Positions 16,135 through 26,045 are shown, counted from the stretch's first letter. The stretch is DNA of 64,000 nucleotides from Ferruginibacter sp. (GCA_013141435.1 JABFQZ010000018.1:39910-103909); one strand, 5' to 3'. The notes: generated from the letters alone by a model not told the origin. Program-made: numbers and translations.

Positions 16135-18480
16135 CTATCCCACAATCATCAATTTTGCATAGTTCAACATTATTTTCTTTTCGCCATTTATTTCAAAGTT
16201 AATGGTAGCAATAGGGTTGTGTGCCGCTCCTTCCATTTTTTCGATAACACCAAAGCCAAATTTTTGGTGTTCAATTTTTTGCCCTTCGGCTAATTCGGCC
16301 GTTTTGTTTGGGGTAAAATTAGATGATATACTGTGCTCTTTTGTTTGAGGTTTTACTGGTATAGCATACGAAGGTTTGCTTGCTTCTTTTTTGGCAAACA
16401 TACTTCCTTGGTTGCCACCAGTATTTTCAAAGCCTCTACCCATGCGCTCAAAGGCAGTACCACGGCTACCTGTTGTAGTAGCATTGTTTCGAGCAGCTGC
16501 ACCTGCATAGCTTTTATCAATGTTTTCTTCTGGCATTTCGTCAATAAAACGACTTGGCTCATTTTGTTGCAATTGTCCAAACCTATAACGAGCATTACTG
16601 TAACTTAAATACAGCTTCGCTTTTGCCCTTGTTATTGCTACATAAAATAAACGCCTTTCTTCTTCCAATTCTTCCCTTGTATTTATAGCCATTGCATTCG
16701 GAAAAAGAGTTTCTTCTAATCCTCCTACAAAAACTACCGGAAATTCTAATCCCTTTGCAGCATGTATTGTCATTAGTTTTACCACATCTTGGTTTGTATC
16801 ATCGCCGTCTTTATCGGCATCGGTAAGTAATACAATTTGTTGTAAATATCCTCCAAGGCTTTTATCACCTACTTCTCCATCTTCTTCATTTTGTGGGGTT
16901 TCGGTAAATTCTTTTATTGAGTTTAGCAACTCTTGTACGTTTTCGTACCTTGCTAAACCTTCAGTGGTTTTATCATTAAACAATTCTTTTACCAATCCAC
17001 AATTTTTACCTACCAAAAATGCCAAATCGTAAGCGTTCTTTTTTGGCATTTCGCTTTGAAACATTTTTATCATTGTTACAAAGTTGTCAATGGCTTCTAA
17101 TGTGCCGCTCTTAAAGCCATACATAGCGGCGTTACAAGCAATATCCCACATACTAAGGTTTTGCTCATTTGCAAACAAAACCAATTTATCAATTGTAGTT
17201 TTTCCTATTGCACGTACTGGGTAATTTATGATTCTTTTTAAAGCCTCTTCATCTCTTGGGTTTACCACTATTCTCAAATAACTAATTAAATCTTTTACTT
17301 CTTTGCGTTGGTAAAAACTTAAGCCTCCGTATATGCGATATGCAATACCCATGCGCCTTAAAGCTTCCTCAAAGCTTCTACTTTGTGCATTGGTACGGTA
17401 CAAAATAGCAAAGTCTTGATTAAAATAATGGTTTCGTAATTTATTTTCTTGTATTGCATCTGCCACCATTTTACCCTCGTCGTTATCAGTCATGGTACGC
17501 ACAAGTTTTATTTTTTCGCCTTGGCTATTATCAGTAAATAAGTTTTTTTCTATTTGTCCTTTATTATTTCCAATAATTTGGTTTGCTACACTAATTATAT
17601 TTTTTGTACTCCTATAATTTTGTTCCAACTTTACCACTTTCACATCATCATAATCTTTTTCAAACTGCAAAATATTTTCAATAGTTGCTCCTCTAAAGCT
17701 ATAAATACTTTGAGCATCATCGCCTACTACACATACGTTTTCGTGCATGGCACCAAGTAATTTTATTATTTCGTATTGTGCAGTGTTGGTATCCTGATAT
17801 TCATCTATCATTAAGTATTTAAACTTGTGTTGGTATTTGCTTAAACTTTGGGGTACATTTTTTAAAAGTATATAAAATTTAAAAAGTAAATCATCAAAAT
17901 CCATAGCGCCGTTTTTGTAACAACGCTTGGCGTATGCATCGTAAATTTGCCCTTGCATTGGTCGGTTTGCTCTAGCATCTTCTTGCTGTAAGGTGTAATC
18001 ATTAGCATATTCTGCAGGGCCTACTAATGCATTTTTTGCTGATGATATTCTGTTGTAAACAACATTCGGTTTATATTGTTTATCATCTAACTCTAATTCT
18101 TTAATTACTGTTTTTACTACACTTTTTGCATCATCAGTGTCGTATATTGTAAAGTTGCTTGGGTAACCAATGTTTGGGGCTTCGGTGCGAAGGATACGAG
18201 CAAAAACGCTGTGAAAAGTGCCAATATATAAATTTCTAGCTTCGTTATTTCCCAATATCCTTTCTACCCTTTCTTTCATTTCTTTGGCAGCTTTATTGGT
18301 AAATGTAAGTGCCAAAATATTAAAAGCATCTACCCCATAATGGCTCATCAAATGGGTAATACGAGTAGTAAGCACTTTTGTTTTTCCACTTCCGGCACCT
18401 GCTATTATCATTATTGGACCATCTTTGTGCAATACGGCTTCTTTTTGTGGAGCATTTAATTCTTCTAAATATTTGGGCAT
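16135..18480 (-). CDS. UvrD/PcrA-type ATP-dependent DNA helicase
   Basis: 781 residues, superfamily 1A helicase. Walker A GAGSGKT (about 28-34), DEYQDT Walker B, GDDAQSIYSFRGA motif III, LEQNYRST motif IV and LMTIHAAKGLEFPVVFV motif V/VI region are present, and the C-terminus has a Tudor-like tail (KFGFGVIEKMEG). It unwinds DNA 3'-5' in nucleotide excision and mismatch repair and removes RecA filaments. The ATG at 18480 was chosen because a TACCTTTG -7 element lies just upstream of it; an in-frame ATG at 18507 would lie upstream of that promoter. Confidence 0.92.
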   Translation of the reverse strand: MPKYLEELNAPQKEAVLHKDGPIMIIAGAGSGKTKVLTTRITHLMSHYGVDAFNILALTFTNKAAKEMKERVERILGNNEARNLYIGTFHSVFARILRTEAPNIGYPSNFTIYDTDDAKSVVKTVIKELELDDKQYKPNVVYNRISSAKNALVGPAEYANDYTLQQEDARANRPMQGQIYDAYAKRCYKNGAMDFDDLLFKFYILLKNVPQSLSKYQHKFKYLMIDEYQDTNTAQYEIIKLLGAMHENVCVVGDDAQSIYSFRGATIENILQFEKDYDDVKVVKLEQNYRSTKNIISVANQIIGNNKGQIEKNLFTDNSQGEKIKLVRTMTDNDEGKMVADAIQENKLRNHYFNQDFAILYRTNAQSRSFEEALRRMGIAYRIYGGLSFYQRKEVKDLISYLRIVVNPRDEEALKRIINYPVRAIGKTTIDKLVLFANEQNLSMWDIACNAAMYGFKSGTLEAIDNFVTMIKMFQSEMPKKNAYDLAFLVGKNCGLVKELFNDKTTEGLARYENVQELLNSIKEFTETPQNEEDGEVGDKSLGGYLQQIVLLTDADKDGDDTNQDVVKLMTIHAAKGLEFPVVFVGGLEETLFPNAMAINTREELEEERRLFYVAITRAKAKLYLSYSNARYRFGQLQQNEPSRFIDEMPEENIDKSYAGAAARNNATTTGSRGTAFERMGRGFENTGGNQGSMFAKKEASKPSYAIPVKPQTKEHSISSNFTPNKTAELAEGQKIEHQKFGFGVIEKMEGAAHNPIATINFEINGEKKIMLNYAKLMIVG

Positions 18481-18484
18481 GTTG

Positions 18485-18492
18485 CAAAGGTA
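18485..18492 (-). promoter_or_regulatory. -7 element of the helicase gene
   Basis: TACCTTTG on the minus strand, a perfect TAnnTTTG, ending four bases before the ATG at 18480. A -33 element is not obvious. It implies a leaderless or near-leaderless message. Confidence 0.5.
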
Positions 18493-18576
18493 ATTTTTTA
18501 AATGCAAAATATTATTTTGAAAAAGAATATCTCTAAAATTGCAGCATTCAAATTTCTATATTCCCTCATCTACCCT

Positions 18577-18584
18577 TATCTTTG
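18577..18584 (+). promoter_or_regulatory. -7 element of the atp operon
   Basis: TATCTTTG, a perfect TAnnTTTG, 20 bases before the atpB start at 18605. It lies downstream of an alternative in-frame start at 18539, which argues for 18605. Confidence 0.5.
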
Positions 18585-18604
18585 CGCCAAAATTGAGGGT
18601 GTAT

Positions 18605-19702
18605 ATGTTACAAAAGAGCATCAAATATATATTGGCATTGGCTTTTAGCCTTTTTTTAACCACTTTTGGCACTGCAAGTTTTGCGCAAGAAACTGAGCAT
18701 AACGGTGGGCATGAGCCTAAGGAAGAAAAGTTAGATCCAGCTAAAATAATAATGGATCATATTAAAGATGCCCATGAGTTTCATTTTTTTACAGCCGGTA
18801 ATTTTCATGCTACCATACCATTACCAATAATTTTATATTCCCCTTCAAAAGGTATATCGCTATTTTCTTCTAGCCGTTTTGGCCATGAGGGAGAAGAAAC
18901 TTATAATGGCTTTAAATTAAATGAGCATAAAGAAATTGTAGCTGAAGATGGAGCAAAAGTTTACGATTTATCTATTACTAAAAATGTAGTACAGCTTTTA
19001 TTAGCGCTATCGGTTTTAGTGTTTTTAATGATAAGTATTGCAAAAAAATATGCAAAAGGAGTAGGGGTTACAAGTGCGCCAAAGGGCTGGCAAAACGCTG
19101 TAGAGCCTGTAATTACATTTGTAAGAGATGAAGTGGCAAAGCCAAACCTAGGTAAAAAATGGACAAAGTACATGCCATATTTACTTACGGTTTTCTTTTT
19201 TATACTTATCAATAATTTATTTGGTTTATTGCCAGGGTCGGCTAATGTTACTGGTAATACTGCATTTACAGCTGTATTAGGTATTTTATCATTGGTAGTA
19301 ATATTATTTAGCACCAATTCGCATTTTTGGGCTCATATATTTTGGCCTCCAGGAGTTCCTATTTTTGTAAAAATTATTTTAATACCAATAGAGCTTTTGG
19401 GTGTATTAGTAATTAAACCTGCGGCACTTATTATTCGTTTGTTTGCCAATATGGTAGCTGGGCATATTATAATTTTAAGCTTTATATCGTTAATATTTAT
19501 ATTTGGTGCAATGGCTAAAGGAGCAGGCTGGGGTTTTTCGCCAATATCAATTTTATTTACGGTATTTATTTATTTTATAGAGTTACTTGTAGCATTTATA
19601 CAGGCTTTTATATTTACTAACCTTACAGCAGTATTTATTGGGCAAGCATTTGAAGGTGGGCATGATGATGTAGATGGGCATACAGATGCAGTAATAATAT
19701 AA
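18605..19702 (+). CDS. atpB: ATP synthase F0 subunit a
   Basis: 365 residues, longer than the about 270 of E. coli because of an N-terminal signal peptide (ending ASFAQ) and a His/Glu-rich periplasmic stretch of about 100 residues, typical of Bacteroidota. The membrane part has the conserved helix with the essential arginine (LIIRLFANMVAGH) and a final ELLVAFIQAFIFTNLTAVFIG helix. Subunit a forms the proton half-channels against the c-ring. First gene of atpB-E-F-H, 158 bases before atpE. Confidence 0.95.
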   Translation: MLQKSIKYILALAFSLFLTTFGTASFAQETEHNGGHEPKEEKLDPAKIIMDHIKDAHEFHFFTAGNFHATIPLPIILYSPSKGISLFSSSRFGHEGEETYNGFKLNEHKEIVAEDGAKVYDLSITKNVVQLLLALSVLVFLMISIAKKYAKGVGVTSAPKGWQNAVEPVITFVRDEVAKPNLGKKWTKYMPYLLTVFFFILINNLFGLLPGSANVTGNTAFTAVLGILSLVVILFSTNSHFWAHIFWPPGVPIFVKIILIPIELLGVLVIKPAALIIRLFANMVAGHIIILSFISLIFIFGAMAKGAGWGFSPISILFTVFIYFIELLVAFIQAFIFTNLTAVFIGQAFEGGHDDVDGHTDAVII

Positions 19703-20112
<410 letters not shown>

Positions 20113-20130
20113 GCCATGCACAAAAAACAT

Positions 20131-20170
20131 TACTGCACCTAAAGCATAGGGCTGAGGGTGCAGTATTTTT
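20131..20170 (+). terminator. hairpin with T-run after atpE, inside the atp operon
   Basis: TACTGCACC (20131-20139) and GGTGCAGTA (20157-20165) make a perfect 9-bp stem followed by TTTTT. It looks like a Rho-independent terminator, but atpF and atpH follow in the same direction. It may act as a partial terminator or an RNA-stabilising hairpin, giving more subunit c than b and delta. Confidence 0.7.
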
Positions 20171-20177
20171 AGCATTT

Positions 20178-20325
20178 AGATAAATACTAGTATTGAGATA
20201 TGAGATTGCTCAATTTATAGTTTTTCAAATTATTAACATCTAAATACTAAATACAATAACCCAAATACAATAATCTAAATACTATTATATTAATACTCAA
20301 TACTAACATCTAAATACATATTAAA
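20178..20325 (+). repeat. TATTGAGATA-word repeat, atpE-atpF spacer
   Basis: Contains ACTAGTATTGAGATATGAG at the left and TTAATACTCAATACTAACAT at the right with many variants of CTAAATAC between. Same word family as the other two atp spacers, but with weaker inverted symmetry. Confidence 0.6.
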
Positions 20326-20820
20326 ATGGATTTATTACTTCCACATCTTGGTCTTTTTATTTGGGTTTTACTAGCCTTTATTATAGTTTTTTTAATATTA
20401 AAAAAATACGCTTGGGGTCCAATTTTGAAAGGTCTTAACGATAGAGAAACAAATATTGCAGAGTCAATAGCATCTGCCGAAAAAGTGAAGCAAGAAATGG
20501 CACAACTAAAAGGTGAAAATGAAGCATTACTAGCATCTGCCCGTGATGAAAGAGCTACTATGATAAAAGAAGCTAAAGCTACCAAAGATAAAATGATAGC
20601 CGAAGCTAAAGAAGAAGCAAAAATACAAGCTGCAAAAATTTTAACTGATGCACATGCTGCAATACAACAACAAAAAATGGCAGCAATTACCGATATTAAA
20701 AACCAAGTGGGTAAATTGGTAATAGAAGTAAGCGAAAAAGTTTTAAGAAAAGAATTAGCCAATAAGCCAGAGCAAGAAAATTTCATAAATCAATTGGCGC
20801 AAGAAATTAAACTGAATTAG
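20326..20820 (+). CDS. atpF: ATP synthase F0 subunit b
   Basis: 164 residues: an N-terminal membrane helix (about 3-25), then a long charged alpha-helix rich in Ala, Glu and Lys (EAKATKDKMIAEAKEEAK), the peripheral stalk of the enzyme, and the conserved ending GKLVIEVSEKVLRKEL. It dimerises and ties subunit a to the F1 head through delta. Confidence 0.93.
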   Translation: MDLLLPHLGLFIWVLLAFIIVFLILKKYAWGPILKGLNDRETNIAESIASAEKVKQEMAQLKGENEALLASARDERATMIKEAKATKDKMIAEAKEEAKIQAAKILTDAHAAIQQQKMAAITDIKNQVGKLVIEVSEKVLRKELANKPEQENFINQLAQEIKLN

Positions 20821-20829
20821 ATATTAATA

Positions 20830-20984
20830 TAGAGATATTAGTATCAAGATATGAGTATCAAGATATGAGTATTAAGATAACTAAACCCAAACCTTTTTTA
20901 TATTATAGAAATATAAGTAAAGAAAAAAAGTTCAAACTTGGTTATCTCAATACTCAATACTAATATCTCAATACTCAATACTTG
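20830..20984 (+). repeat. palindromic TATTGAGATA-word repeat, atpF-atpH spacer
   Basis: Left arm 20830-20881 carries AGATATGAGTATCAAGATAT-type words, ending in AAGATAAC. Right arm 20941-20983 starts GTTATCTCAATACTCAATAC and is roughly the inverse complement of the left. The arms are about 45 bases long with about 60 bases between them. Confidence 0.7.
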
Positions 20985-21004
20985 TTTTATAAATAAATTA
21001 CATT

Positions 21005-21565
21005 ATGCAAAACCCACGTTTAGCTGCACGATACGCAAAAAGTTTATTGGATTTAGCCATAGAGCAAAATCAATTAGATGCAGTATATGCTGATATGAAA
21101 TGGTTGCAACAAGTAAACAAATCAAATCCTGATTTTGTAGCTTTATTGCGTAGCCCAATTATAACATCCGATAAAAAAGACAAAATAATTGAAGCTATTA
21201 TTGGCAGCAAAGTAAGCAAGCTTACCATGCTTTTTACCAATTTACTTACTACCAAAACAAGAGAGAGTAATATGCCCGAAATTGTAACTGCTTTTATAGA
21301 GCAGTACAATAAATTAAAAAATATACAAACTGTAAAACTAACTACCGCTGTTGCAATAAGCGAAGAGCTAAAACAAAATATAGTAGCTAAAGTAAGAACG
21401 AACACAAGTACTGCGGTAGAAATAGAAACTTTGGTAAAAGAAGAATTAATAGGTGGTTTTAAACTTGAGGTTGGCGGCACATTAATAGACGCATCTATTT
21501 TACGTGACTTAAACGATATAAAAAAACAATTTTTAAATAACGAATACATTCATAGTATTCGCTAA
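21005..21565 (+). CDS. atpH: ATP synthase F1 subunit delta
   Basis: 186 residues with the OSCP/delta pattern: LAARYAKSLLDLA at the N-terminus, a helical domain, and the conserved C-terminal GGFKLEVGGTLIDASILRDLNDIKKQF. It links the peripheral stalk to the alpha3beta3 head. Normally followed by atpA and atpG in this phylum; here a terminator and convergent asnS follow. Confidence 0.93.
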   Translation: MQNPRLAARYAKSLLDLAIEQNQLDAVYADMKWLQQVNKSNPDFVALLRSPIITSDKKDKIIEAIIGSKVSKLTMLFTNLLTTKTRESNMPEIVTAFIEQYNKLKNIQTVKLTTAVAISEELKQNIVAKVRTNTSTAVEIETLVKEELIGGFKLEVGGTLIDASILRDLNDIKKQFLNNEYIHSIR

Positions 21566-21589
21566 TTTTTTCCAAAAAAGGTTTTACAA

Positions 21590-21635
21590 ACTAAAAAGAG
21601 GCTAACTTAAAAATATGAGTTAGCCTCTTTTTAGT
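21590..21635. terminator. bidirectional terminator between atpH and asnS
   Basis: ACTAAAAAGAGGCTAACT and AGTTAGCCTCTTTTTAGT form a perfect 18-bp inverted repeat around a 10-base loop. It can end both the atp transcript and the convergent asnS transcript. Confidence 0.92.
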
Positions 21636-21648
21636 TTCCAATTATTTT

Positions 21649-23091
21649 TTAAAATGCGGCACTCTTTGGGTATCTAGGAAAAGGTATTACATCTCTAATA
21701 TTTGTCATGCCTGTAACAAATAAAATTAAACGCTCAAACCCAAGCCCAAAGCCAGCATGCGGACAAGCTCCAAACCTACGAGTATCCAAATAAAAACTCA
21801 TTTCGTCGGTAGGTATATGCATTTCGTTCATACGCTGTGTAAGCTTATCTAATCGTTCTTCTCTTTGGCTACCACCTACCATTTCGCCAATGCCTGGCAC
21901 CAATATATCCATAGCAGCTACTGTTTTGCCATCGTCGTTTTGGCGCATATAAAAAGCCTTAATATCTTTTGGGTAATTGGTAAGTATTACTGGTTTTTTA
22001 AAATGTTTTTCTACTAAATAACGCTCATGTTCGCTTTGCAAATCTATTCCCCAGCCATCTATTAAGTACTGAAATTTTTTCTTTTTATTGTGGTTACTCT
22101 CTCTCAAAATATCAATAGCCTCGGTATATGTTACCCTTTCAAAATCATTATTTACTACAAAATTTAATTTTTCTAACAAGCCCATTTCGCTACGCTCATT
22201 AGTAGGTTTTTGTTTTTCCTCTTCCTCCAATCGTTGTGCCAAAAAAGCCAAATCATCGGCATTGTGCTCCATTGCATAAGTAATTATGTATTTTATAAAA
22301 TCTTCGGCAAGGTTCATATTATCTTCCAAATCGTTAAAAGCTACTTCTGGCTCTATCATCCAAAACTCAGCCAAATGCCTTGTGGTATTACTATTTTCGG
22401 CTCTAAAAGTAGGGCCAAAAGTATATACTTCGCTAAAAGCCATTGCAGCAAGCTCACCTTCCAATTGTCCACTCACAGTAAGGTTGGTGCTTTTTCCAAA
22501 AAAATCTTCTTTAAAATTTATGCTACCATCATCATTTTTAGCAGCAGTACCATCAAGCGGTAGCGTAGTTACTTTAAACATTTCGCCAGCACCTTCAGCA
22601 TCGCTGCCTGTAATAATGGGCGTATGCATGTACACAAAACCTCTATCGTTATAAAATTTATGAATAGCATATGCCAAACTATGGCGCACCCTAAATATGG
22701 CACCAAACGTATTGGTACGCATACGTAAATGAGCTATTTCTCTCAAAAATTCGAGGCTATGTTTTTTGGGCTGCAGAGGAAATTTTTCAGCATCGCTATC
22801 GCCTAATATTTCTATTGCAGTAGCCTTCAATTCGTATTTTTGCCCTTTGCCCAACGAGGCTACTATTTGCCCAGTAGCTTTTACACAAGCCCCAGTGGTA
22901 ATGCGTTTTATGGTTTCATCGGTTAATAAACCAAGCTCTACCATTACTTGTATATTGCTATTTGTACTACCATCGTTTAGGGCAATAAACTGGTTGTTTC
23001 TAAATGTACGTACCCAACCCATTACTGTGGCTTCGTAGTTTGCATTTTCGCTTTGTAAAATTGCTTTTATTTTTGTTCTTATATTAAACAT
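21649..23091 (-). CDS. asnS: asparaginyl-tRNA synthetase
   Basis: 480 residues, class IIb: an N-terminal OB-fold anticodon-binding domain ([20 protein letters not shown]), motif 2 [15 protein letters not shown] (about 227) and motif 3 [10 protein letters not shown] (about 447). It charges tRNA-Asn with asparagine. The ATG at 23091 was preferred to one seven codons upstream (23112), because a TATATTTG -7 element occupies 23110-23117, which would put the longer start inside the promoter. Confidence 0.94.
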   Translation of the reverse strand: MFNIRTKIKAILQSENANYEATVMGWVRTFRNNQFIALNDGSTNSNIQVMVELGLLTDETIKRITTGACVKATGQIVASLGKGQKYELKATAIEILGDSDAEKFPLQPKKHSLEFLREIAHLRMRTNTFGAIFRVRHSLAYAIHKFYNDRGFVYMHTPIITGSDAEGAGEMFKVTTLPLDGTAAKNDDGSINFKEDFFGKSTNLTVSGQLEGELAAMAFSEVYTFGPTFRAENSNTTRHLAEFWMIEPEVAFNDLEDNMNLAEDFIKYIITYAMEHNADDLAFLAQRLEEEEKQKPTNERSEMGLLEKLNFVVNNDFERVTYTEAIDILRESNHNKKKKFQYLIDGWGIDLQSEHERYLVEKHFKKPVILTNYPKDIKAFYMRQNDDGKTVAAMDILVPGIGEMVGGSQREERLDKLTQRMNEMHIPTDEMSFYLDTRRFGACPHAGFGLGFERLILFVTGMTNIRDVIPFPRYPKSAAF

Positions 23092-23109
23092 ACTTTGCTT
23101 TTGTGGCTG

Positions 23110-23117
23110 CAAATATA
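23110..23117 (-). promoter_or_regulatory. -7 element of asnS
   Basis: TATATTTG on the minus strand, a perfect TAnnTTTG, 18 bases upstream of the preferred asnS start. No clear -33. Confidence 0.5.
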
Positions 23118-23174
23118 ACCATTAATAAAGTAGGGTGTAGTTTTGGCGGTCAATATTAATTCATTTGGCAGCAG

Positions 23175-23245
23175 TAGTTCGGGCTAATCGCTTCAATCTT
23201 TTTTGCTTCAAAGGCAATCAAAAAAGTATTTCCGCTACTATCCCG
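23175..23245. repeat. dispersed intergenic repeat, copy A
   Basis: Read on the minus strand it contains GATAGTAGCGGAAATACTTT, a short spacer, then AAAAAAGATTGAAGCG followed by ATTAGCCCG. Related sequences occur at 50474-50555 and 58935-58995. It lies between asnS and the PLP enzyme gene. Confidence 0.6.
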
Positions 23246-23310
23246 CCGCTTTTTGGCATTTTGCTTTTGGCAACATTTATAAAAGCAAAAAGAAAATCGT
23301 AATTTTAACT

Positions 23311-24483
23311 ATGCAGCAAAATAATTTAAAAGAACAATTTTTATTACGAAACGATATTACATTTTTAAACTTTGGTTCATTTGGTGCTTGTGTAAAACCA
23401 GTTTTTGAAAAATACCAGCAATTTCAATTAGAATTAGAGCAAGAGCCTGTAGAATTTATTGCAAACAAAAGTTTAGAATATTTAAAACTATCGAGGCAAA
23501 CTTTGGGTAATTATATACATTGTCACCAAGATGATTTGGTATTTATACCAAACCCATCGTATGCGGTAAATATTATAGCCAAAAGTTTAAAACTACAAGT
23601 AGGCGACGAAATTTTAACAACTAATTTGGAGTATGGCGCATGCGATAAAACTTGGAAATACTATTGCCAACAAAGTGGCGCAAAATATGTACAGCAACCT
23701 ATAATACTGCCACTGCAAAGCAAAGAAGATTTTGTAACACAATTTTTTAAAGGACTTACCAATAAAACAAAACTCATTTTTATAAGCCACATTACAAGCA
23801 CTACAGGCTTGCTTTTGCCGGTAGAAGAAATTTGTAAAATTGCTAAAGAAAAAGGCATTTTAACTTTTATAGATGGCGCACATGCACCTGGGCAAGTGCC
23901 ACTTAATGTAAGCACTTTGCAAGCCGATATTTATACAGGTGCTTGCCATAAATGGATGATGACACCAAAAGGAAGTTCGTTTTTATATGTAAAAAAAGAA
24001 TTGCAACATTTGTTTGATCCATTGGTTGTAAGCTGGGGTTATGATTCGGCAACTCCATCGCATTCGCAATTTTTAGATTACCATCAAACTCAAGGCACAA
24101 GAGATGTATCTGCATTTTTGTGTATACCAGCTGCTATACAATTTATGCAGCAAAATAATTGGTGGCTAGTAAGTGACAAATGCCAACAACTTACACAAGC
24201 CAATGCAAATGAATTTTGCAGCATTTTAAATGCCGAAAAAATAGCACCAATTAATAACGACTTTATTGTACAATTATATAGTGCTCCCATAAAAACCAAA
24301 GAGCCACTAAAACTAAAACAATATTTGTACGAAAATTACAAAATACAAATACCAGTAATGCCGCACAACGATAAAGTATATTTGCGCTATTCAATACAGG
24401 CATTTAATAGCCAATCAGATTTAGATAAACTTTTTTGTGCAATAAAAGATATAAAAGCAAAAACAAATTTATTGGAAAACTAA
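23311..24483 (+). CDS. aminotransferase class V family PLP enzyme
   Basis: 390 residues, fold type I, class V (isopenicillin-N epimerase/cysteine desulfurase-like). The PLP lysine is probably K214 in TGACHKWMMTPKGSSFLYV; the Asp that holds the pyridine nitrogen lies in TFIDGAHAPGQVPL. The N-terminus FLNFGSFGACVKPV is typical of the epimerase-like branch. The reaction cannot be fixed. The ATG at 23311 was chosen because the in-frame extension to 23203 runs through repeat copy A. Confidence 0.82.
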   Translation: MQQNNLKEQFLLRNDITFLNFGSFGACVKPVFEKYQQFQLELEQEPVEFIANKSLEYLKLSRQTLGNYIHCHQDDLVFIPNPSYAVNIIAKSLKLQVGDEILTTNLEYGACDKTWKYYCQQSGAKYVQQPIILPLQSKEDFVTQFFKGLTNKTKLIFISHITSTTGLLLPVEEICKIAKEKGILTFIDGAHAPGQVPLNVSTLQADIYTGACHKWMMTPKGSSFLYVKKELQHLFDPLVVSWGYDSATPSHSQFLDYHQTQGTRDVSAFLCIPAAIQFMQQNNWWLVSDKCQQLTQANANEFCSILNAEKIAPINNDFIVQLYSAPIKTKEPLKLKQYLYENYKIQIPVMPHNDKVYLRYSIQAFNSQSDLDKLFCAIKDIKAKTNLLEN

Positions 24484-24494
24484 TAGAAAAAATT

Positions 24495-25586
24495 ATGAAC
24501 CCATCTAAATACCTAGGTTATATATTAAACCCAATGGATTTGCTGCGTACAAAAAAAGTATTACATATAAACCCTACTGCGGCTCCTAGCAGGCAAGAGC
24601 CTGAAAAATCTATTGTAACAGTGTTTGATTATAATAAAGAAAAAGTAGATTGTTACTCTATAGAAAAAGTAGAAGATATTTATAAATACATAGATACAGA
24701 AACTAATACCTGGATAAATATTGATGGACTTAGAAAAGATGATGTAGAAAAAGTATGTGAGCATTTTGGAATACATACACTTATTGCCGAAGATATTTTG
24801 AGCTTAGGGCAAAGGCCAAAAGCCGATGAAATAAATGGATTGGTTTTTTGCTTGCTCAACATGCTTTCGTACGATGAAAAAAACGACAGCATAGATGCCG
24901 AACAAGTAAGCATAATACTTGGTAAAAATTTTGTAATTAGTTTTCAGGAAGATCCTGCCAAAGATCCTTTTAATTTACTTAGAGATAAATTGCATATTGC
25001 AAATAGTAAAGTGCGTCAAAACGGTGCCGACTTTTTATTTTATTCGTTGTTGGATTATATAGTAGATCATTATTTTATAACCATGGAAAAAATGGGTGAT
25101 AAAATAGAAATACTGGAAGAAGATATTGTAAGAAACTCCAACAACCGTAGCTTAATAAAAATAAATATGCTACGCAAAGAAATGATAATACTTAAAAGAA
25201 ATATTGCTCCTGTACGTGAAGTAATAAGTAGCCTTATGCGAAGCGATAGCGAATTGATAGAAGATAAAACCGAAAAATATTTTAAAGATGTGTACGACCA
25301 TACCATACAAGCTTACGAAATTTCGGAAAATTATAGAGATATGATTATGACCATACAAGACCTTTATTTGAGTAATGTAAACCTACGTATGAATGAGGTA
25401 ATGAAAGTAATGGCAATTGTAACTTGCTTGCTTGCACCTGCAACTGTTATTGGCGGCATATTTGGTATGAATTTTGAAAACGTAGCATGGTTGCATAATA
25501 ACGGAACCTTTACTATTGCTGCTGTTGCTATGGTTGGTATTCCGATAGTAATGATACGAATATTTAAAAAGAGAGGGTGGTTTTAG
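24495..25586 (+). CDS. corA: CorA family magnesium/cobalt transporter
   Basis: 363 residues: a large N-terminal cytoplasmic domain of alpha/beta type with a long helical stalk, then two C-terminal membrane helices separated by the signature GMN (about 325-327, FGMNFENVAW) and a basic end (FKKRGWF). It forms a pentameric channel for divalent cations, mainly magnesium. The ATG at 24495 follows the previous stop by 11 bases; an in-frame extension upstream overlaps that gene and was discarded. Confidence 0.93.
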   Translation: MNPSKYLGYILNPMDLLRTKKVLHINPTAAPSRQEPEKSIVTVFDYNKEKVDCYSIEKVEDIYKYIDTETNTWINIDGLRKDDVEKVCEHFGIHTLIAEDILSLGQRPKADEINGLVFCLLNMLSYDEKNDSIDAEQVSIILGKNFVISFQEDPAKDPFNLLRDKLHIANSKVRQNGADFLFYSLLDYIVDHYFITMEKMGDKIEILEEDIVRNSNNRSLIKINMLRKEMIILKRNIAPVREVISSLMRSDSELIEDKTEKYFKDVYDHTIQAYEISENYRDMIMTIQDLYLSNVNLRMNEVMKVMAIVTCLLAPATVIGGIFGMNFENVAWLHNNGTFTIAAVAMVGIPIVMIRIFKKRGWF

Positions 25587-25748
25587 AAAGTTAAACATTG
25601 GCAAAATTTTTTGTTGGCAATTTGTATAACTTTAATTTTTGTGCATAATTTTAGTTCGACAAAACATTTGTGTACGTTGCTCTCTTTGTTTCATTGTACG
25701 AAATATTAAATTGCATTTAGATTAAATGAAAAATGAATTGTAAAATTT

Positions 25749-26039
25749 ATGAATGTTAATTACCAAATAAAAGAACACTCTTGGATTGCTAAAATTGCAG
25801 CAAAGAAGCTAAAAGCAACTGCTGTAGCCATGGTGCTTGGTAAAACCATACATTTATTTGGAAGTAGTAAAGCCGATTTTTTGGCAGATGACAATTGGGT
25901 AAAACATGAGCTATGCCATGTAAAACAATTTAAAGAGCATGGTTATTTTATTTTTATTGTAAAATATTTATGGGAAAGTTTACGTGTAGGATATTACAAT
26001 AATAAGTATGAGGTAGAAGCTAGGGCTGCGGAGTGCTAA
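25749..26039 (+). CDS. small protein with HELCH zinc-metallopeptidase-like motif
   Basis: 96 residues with no signal peptide. It has an HExxH motif, H53-E54-L-C-H57 (VKHELCHVKQF), followed by a downstream Glu in KYEVEARAAE that could be the third ligand, as in DUF4157-like and other gluzincin mini-domains. It is too small for a known full peptidase. Function unknown. Confidence 0.6.
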   Translation: MNVNYQIKEHSWIAKIAAKKLKATAVAMVLGKTIHLFGSSKADFLADDNWVKHELCHVKQFKEHGYFIFIVKYLWESLRVGYYNNKYEVEARAAEC

Positions 26040-26045
26040 TACTTT

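Noticed and set aside
16353..16608. Open frames opposite and alongside the helicase C-terminus
   Set aside because: They are shadows of the helicase gene; their products are low-complexity and resemble no protein.
18539..18604. N-terminal extension of atpB
   Set aside because: It begins upstream of the TATCTTTG promoter element and masks a good signal peptide that starts at 18605.
23203..23310. N-terminal extension of the class V aminotransferase
   Set aside because: The extra codons run through dispersed repeat copy A and do not resemble the family.
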